DNA of 8,598 nucleotides from Alphaproteobacteria bacterium (lineage in GTDB: Bacteria > Pseudomonadota > Alphaproteobacteria > Rhizobiales > Xanthobacteraceae). Both the position numbers and the translations under genes were made by a program. Where the stretch lies: positions 1-8,598 of the forward strand of contig VAZU01000176.1 of the NCBI GenBank assembly GCA_005884745.1, written 5' to 3'. Each line of letters opens with the position of its first letter. Within the stretch, counting starts at the first letter, position 1. Below are positions 6,166 through 8,598 of the stretch, piece after piece. Under the pieces are notes generated by a model. It searched no databases, had not been told where the DNA came from, and saw nothing but the letters and a program-made list of their open reading frames with translations.

Positions 6166-8450
6166 AGCAAAATGATGAGGCAGCCGCTCAGCCCGCTCGC
6201 CGCAAGATCTTCCGCAATCGCTGCGGCGTGAGCATCGTCGATCGCGGCGGCGATCGCCGCGCCGACCGCATTGGCGCCGCCTTCGCCGGCGCCCTTGAGA
6301 CCCAGGAAATTCAGCGGACTCGGCGCATCCTCGGTGATCATCACCTCGATCGGCGGCACTTCGTGCGCGGTAGGAATGAGATAATCGGCGAAAGTGACCG
6401 CGAGCGGCTCGCCGCGCTCGTCATAGACGAACTCCTCGAACAGCGCGCCGCCGAGCCCCTGAACCGCGCCGCCGGCGAGCTGGCCCTCGATCAGCATCGG
6501 GTTGACCGCCTTGCCGATGTCGTAGGCGACGAAATAGCGCTCGACCTTCACGCCGCCGGTGTCGCCGTCGACCCGCACTACCGCGATGTGAACGCCATAC
6601 GGATAGGTCATGTGATCGGTGCGGAAGGTGCCCTCGGCCGCCAGCGCCGGCGAGGCGTCGCTGTGGGAGCGTGACGCCGCGAGCACACGGGCGACCTCCC
6701 CGAGCTCGATCGAAGGCCCGGCCTTCCCGTCGGCACGAAAAATTTCGCCATCGCTTATGTCGAGCGAGGATGCGGCCGCCTGCAGCAGCTCGGCCGCCGC
6801 ACGAATCGCCTTCTCGCGCAGCGCCGTCGCCGCGATCCGGGTCGCCTCGCCGGTCATCACCGTCACGCGCGACGCGAAGGCTCCGCTGCCCTGCTCGATG
6901 CGGTCGGTCTGCCCGTGAACGACGCGCACGCGGGCATAGTCGACCCCGAGCGCATCGGCGCAGATTTGCGCGATCGCGGTCTCGACCCCCTGCCCGACCG
7001 ACGCGACGCCGGTCACCACTTCGACCGCGCCGGTCGGATCGACGGAGATTCGCACGGTGTCGGACGGCCCGAGCCCGCTTTTTTCGACGAACATCGCCAG
7101 GCCCGCGCCGACCCGCTCGCCCGCGGCGCGCCGCTGGCGCAGCGCGGCCTGGAGCGCCGTCCAGCCGATCTTCGCGAGCGTCTTGTCGAGCAGTCCGGCG
7201 TAATCGCCGGAATCGAGCACCACCTCGGTGCCGAGCGTGCCGAGCACGCGCCGGTACGGCATCTCGACCTTCGCAATGAGGTTGCGGCGGCGCACCGCGA
7301 TCGCATCGAGGCCGGTCTCGGCCGCGATCGCGTCCATGAGACGCTCGCGCGCGAACGTGCTCTCGAACCGGCCCGGCGCCCGATAAGTGCCGCCCGGCGT
7401 CTTGTTGGTGAGCCGGACCCGGCCGACAGCCCGATACGCGGGAACCCGATAGGGGCCGGGCAGCATCGCGGCGGCAAGGTCCGGGACCGTGACCGCGTGG
7501 GTACGCAAATAGGCACCCTGGTCGTGGAAGAACTCGTCGTCGATCGCCAGGATATTGCCCTGCGCATCGACCGCGGCGCGGATGCGATGCTGCTGCTGGC
7601 GCGAGTGGTTCGCGGCGATCAGATGCTCGCGGCGGTCCTCGATCCATTTCACCGGCCGCCGGAATTCCAGTGCGGCCGCGCAAACGAGCACGTCCTCGGG
7701 ATAGAGCTCGCCGCGCACGCCGAAGCCGCCGCCGACGTGGCCCTCATAGAGCTGCACCGAAGCCGGCGCGCGGCCGAGCATGCGGGCGATCTGGTCGCGG
7801 TTCCAGTGCGGAACCTTGGCGGCGCCGTAAAGCTCCAGCACGTCGCGCGCCGCATCGTAGCGGGCGATGGCGCCGCGGGTCTCCATCGGCACGCCGGAAT
7901 GCCGGCCGACCTTCAGATCGAGCGTGACGATCGCATGCGCGTCGCGAAACGCCGCCTCGACGTCGCCATAGCCCTTGCGGATCACGGCCGCCTCGCTCGA
8001 ATGTCCGGGCGCGAACTCGCCCGGCTCCTCCTCGGCACGCAGCCGTATCGGAAGCTCCTCGGCTTCCACGGACACGAGCTCGGCGGCGTCCTCGGCGAGG
8101 TAGGCATCCCCGGCGAATACCACGGCGATCGGCTCGCCGACGTAACGCACCCGGTCGCTCGCCAGCACCTGCTGCCGATAGGGCTCGAGCCCCGGAACGC
8201 GCGTCAAACGAAAATCGATCGGCGGAATCTTTTTCACATCCGCGGCGGTCCAGACCGCATGGACGCCCGGGGCCGCGCGCGCGCCGGCGATATCGATCGA
8301 GAGGAGTTTGGCGTGCGCATAGGCCGAGCGCACCACCCGCATGTGCAGCTGCTGCGGAAACGCAACGTCCGCCGCGAAGGCGCCCTTCCCGGTGACGAGC
8401 GGCAAATCCTCGAGCCGCCGCACCGAGCGGCCGACGAACGTCGGTTTCAT
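6105..8450 (-). CDS. Xanthine dehydrogenase/CO dehydrogenase-family molybdopterin-binding subunit, altered C-terminus
   Basis: A 781-residue large subunit of a molybdenum hydroxylase, the part that holds the molybdopterin cofactor and hydroxylates the substrate. It normally works with FAD and 2Fe-2S subunits in the cytoplasm. The N-terminal hammerhead domain (about 17-135) includes TGKGAFAADV and YVGEPIAVVFA. The cofactor domains carry GGGFGVRGE (240-248), the active-site loop GTYRAPGRFE (354-363), VGQGVET (485-491), the C-terminal EGQLAGGAVQGLGGALFEE stretch, and GLKGAGEGG with the expected catalytic Glu at 723. The loop lacks the AYxCSFR of true CO dehydrogenase, so the substrate is probably an aldehyde or N-heterocycle, unknown here. 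After IDDA (737-740) homology moves by one frame: the other frame reads LTPQRLRKILRRAG and stops at 6188-6190, a canonical family ending. The open frame instead continues to TAG 6105-6107, and its last 19 residues lie in the repeat. ATG 8450 gives a standard N-terminus but has no strong Shine-Dalgarno. Partner subunits are not in the window. Confidence 0.88.
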   Translation of the reverse strand: MKPTFVGRSVRRLEDLPLVTGKGAFAADVAFPQQLHMRVVRSAYAHAKLLSIDIAGARAAPGVHAVWTAADVKKIPPIDFRLTRVPGLEPYRQQVLASDRVRYVGEPIAVVFAGDAYLAEDAAELVSVEAEELPIRLRAEEEPGEFAPGHSSEAAVIRKGYGDVEAAFRDAHAIVTLDLKVGRHSGVPMETRGAIARYDAARDVLELYGAAKVPHWNRDQIARMLGRAPASVQLYEGHVGGGFGVRGELYPEDVLVCAAALEFRRPVKWIEDRREHLIAANHSRQQQHRIRAAVDAQGNILAIDDEFFHDQGAYLRTHAVTVPDLAAAMLPGPYRVPAYRAVGRVRLTNKTPGGTYRAPGRFESTFARERLMDAIAAETGLDAIAVRRRNLIAKVEMPYRRVLGTLGTEVVLDSGDYAGLLDKTLAKIGWTALQAALRQRRAAGERVGAGLAMFVEKSGLGPSDTVRISVDPTGAVEVVTGVASVGQGVETAIAQICADALGVDYARVRVVHGQTDRIEQGSGAFASRVTVMTGEATRIAATALREKAIRAAAELLQAAASSLDISDGEIFRADGKAGPSIELGEVARVLAASRSHSDASPALAAEGTFRTDHMTYPYGVHIAVVRVDGDTGGVKVERYFVAYDIGKAVNPMLIEGQLAGGAVQGLGGALFEEFVYDERGEPLAVTFADYLIPTAHEVPPIEVMITEDAPSPLNFLGLKGAGEGGANAVGAAIAAAIDDAHAAAIAEDLAASGLSGCLIILLVIARESGRPSNPQRIAIVT

Positions 8451-8474
8451 CGGGACGGTAACTCGCGATTCGTG

Positions 8475-8555
8475 TCCCGGGCGCGGTGCAGTACCCAGTA
8501 CTGCACCGCAGACCCGGGATCCAGAACCGCAATTGTGGACCCCGGATCTGCGGGG
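8475..8555. repeat. Palindromic intergenic repeat upstream of the molybdenum-hydroxylase gene
   Basis: The core is a 12-bp perfect hairpin, GCGGTGCAGTAC (8483-8494) with GTACTGCACCGC (8498-8509), loop CCA. An outer 7-bp stem encloses it: TCCCGGG (8475-8481) with CCCGGGA (8513-8519). A smaller hairpin follows, CCCCG (8540-8544) with CGGGG (8551-8555). The stretch CCGGGATCC (8514-8522) can pair instead with GGACCCCGG (8537-8545) with one mismatch, so alternative folds exist. The GTCCCGGG-GCGGTGCAG style is familiar from Bradyrhizobium-like genomes. The element ends 24 bp before the minus-strand start at 8450 and lies just after a possible minus-strand stop at 8572. Confidence 0.75.
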
Positions 8556-8571
8556 AACCAGACCGAGTCCA

Positions 8572-8598
8572 TCACTTCGCCCGCATCTCGGCCGCCGC
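8572..8598 (-). CDS. Possible C-terminal end of an upstream minus-strand gene
   Basis: Read on the minus strand from the right edge, the frame gives AAAEMRAK and then TGA (8574-8572). A repeat begins 17 bp after this stop, a typical position downstream of a gene. If real, it would be the gene immediately upstream of the molybdenum hydroxylase, possibly a partner subunit. Eight residues are too few to identify any family. Confidence 0.22.
   Translation of the reverse strand, partial: AAAEMRAK

Noticed and set aside
6421..7683. A 420-codon minus-strand open frame inside the molybdenum-hydroxylase gene
   Set aside because: Low-complexity Arg/Gly/Ala sequence in a second frame of a gene with intact cofactor motifs; no independent start signal or domain.
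1..8598. CRISPR array, prophage, toxin-antitoxin or defence island
   Set aside because: No regularly spaced direct repeats, integrase, transposase or small paired toxin-antitoxin genes were found. The repeats present are inverted and dispersed.

Overview
The window is high-GC DNA from an alphaproteobacterium, most likely a Hyphomicrobiales member near Bradyrhizobium, Rhodopseudomonas or other Nitrobacteraceae/Xanthobacteraceae. The evidence is codon use, a fused LivH-LivM permease, and three palindromic intergenic repeats of the style common in those genomes. Taxonomy is inferred from sequence style only.

Layout, left to right. (1) 3-230, plus strand: the C-terminal end of a cyclase-family (kynurenine formamidase-like) hydrolase. 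(2) 254-989, plus strand: a short-chain dehydrogenase-like gene in the same apparent operon. Its reading frame is broken near 424, where a piece of the Rossmann fold is missing, and its active-site residues are atypical. (3) 990-1161: a gap with a plausible sigma-70 promoter. (4) 1162-6042, plus strand: a complete branched-chain amino acid-type (HAAT/Liv) ABC importer, made of a periplasmic binding protein, a fused LivH-LivM permease, LivG and LivF. The last three genes are joined by ATGA stop/start overlaps. The 287-bp gap between binding protein and permease holds a likely terminator hairpin, an inverted pair of palindromic repeats, and an 11-codon mini-ORF whose stop overlaps the permease start. 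(5) 6065-6165: a 101-bp repeat that can fold into a complete four-way junction, lying between convergent genes. (6) 6105-8450, minus strand: the molybdopterin subunit of a xanthine dehydrogenase/CO dehydrogenase-like hydroxylase. Its core motifs are intact, but its C-terminus is frameshifted and now reads into the repeat. (7) 8475-8555: a third palindromic repeat. (8) 8572-8598, minus strand: a possible last few codons of the next upstream gene.

Taken together, this looks like an accessory catabolic locus: an importer for a small carboxylate, amino acid or aromatic-type solute, beside a hydrolase, a dehydrogenase-like protein and a molybdenum hydroxylase. The substrate cannot be read from the sequence. 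No defence, CRISPR or phage system is visible. The most unusual features are the two frame-breaking lesions, the repeat overlapping a coding end, the four-way-junction repeat, and the mini-ORF apparently coupling permease translation to a repeat-supplied ribosome-binding site.
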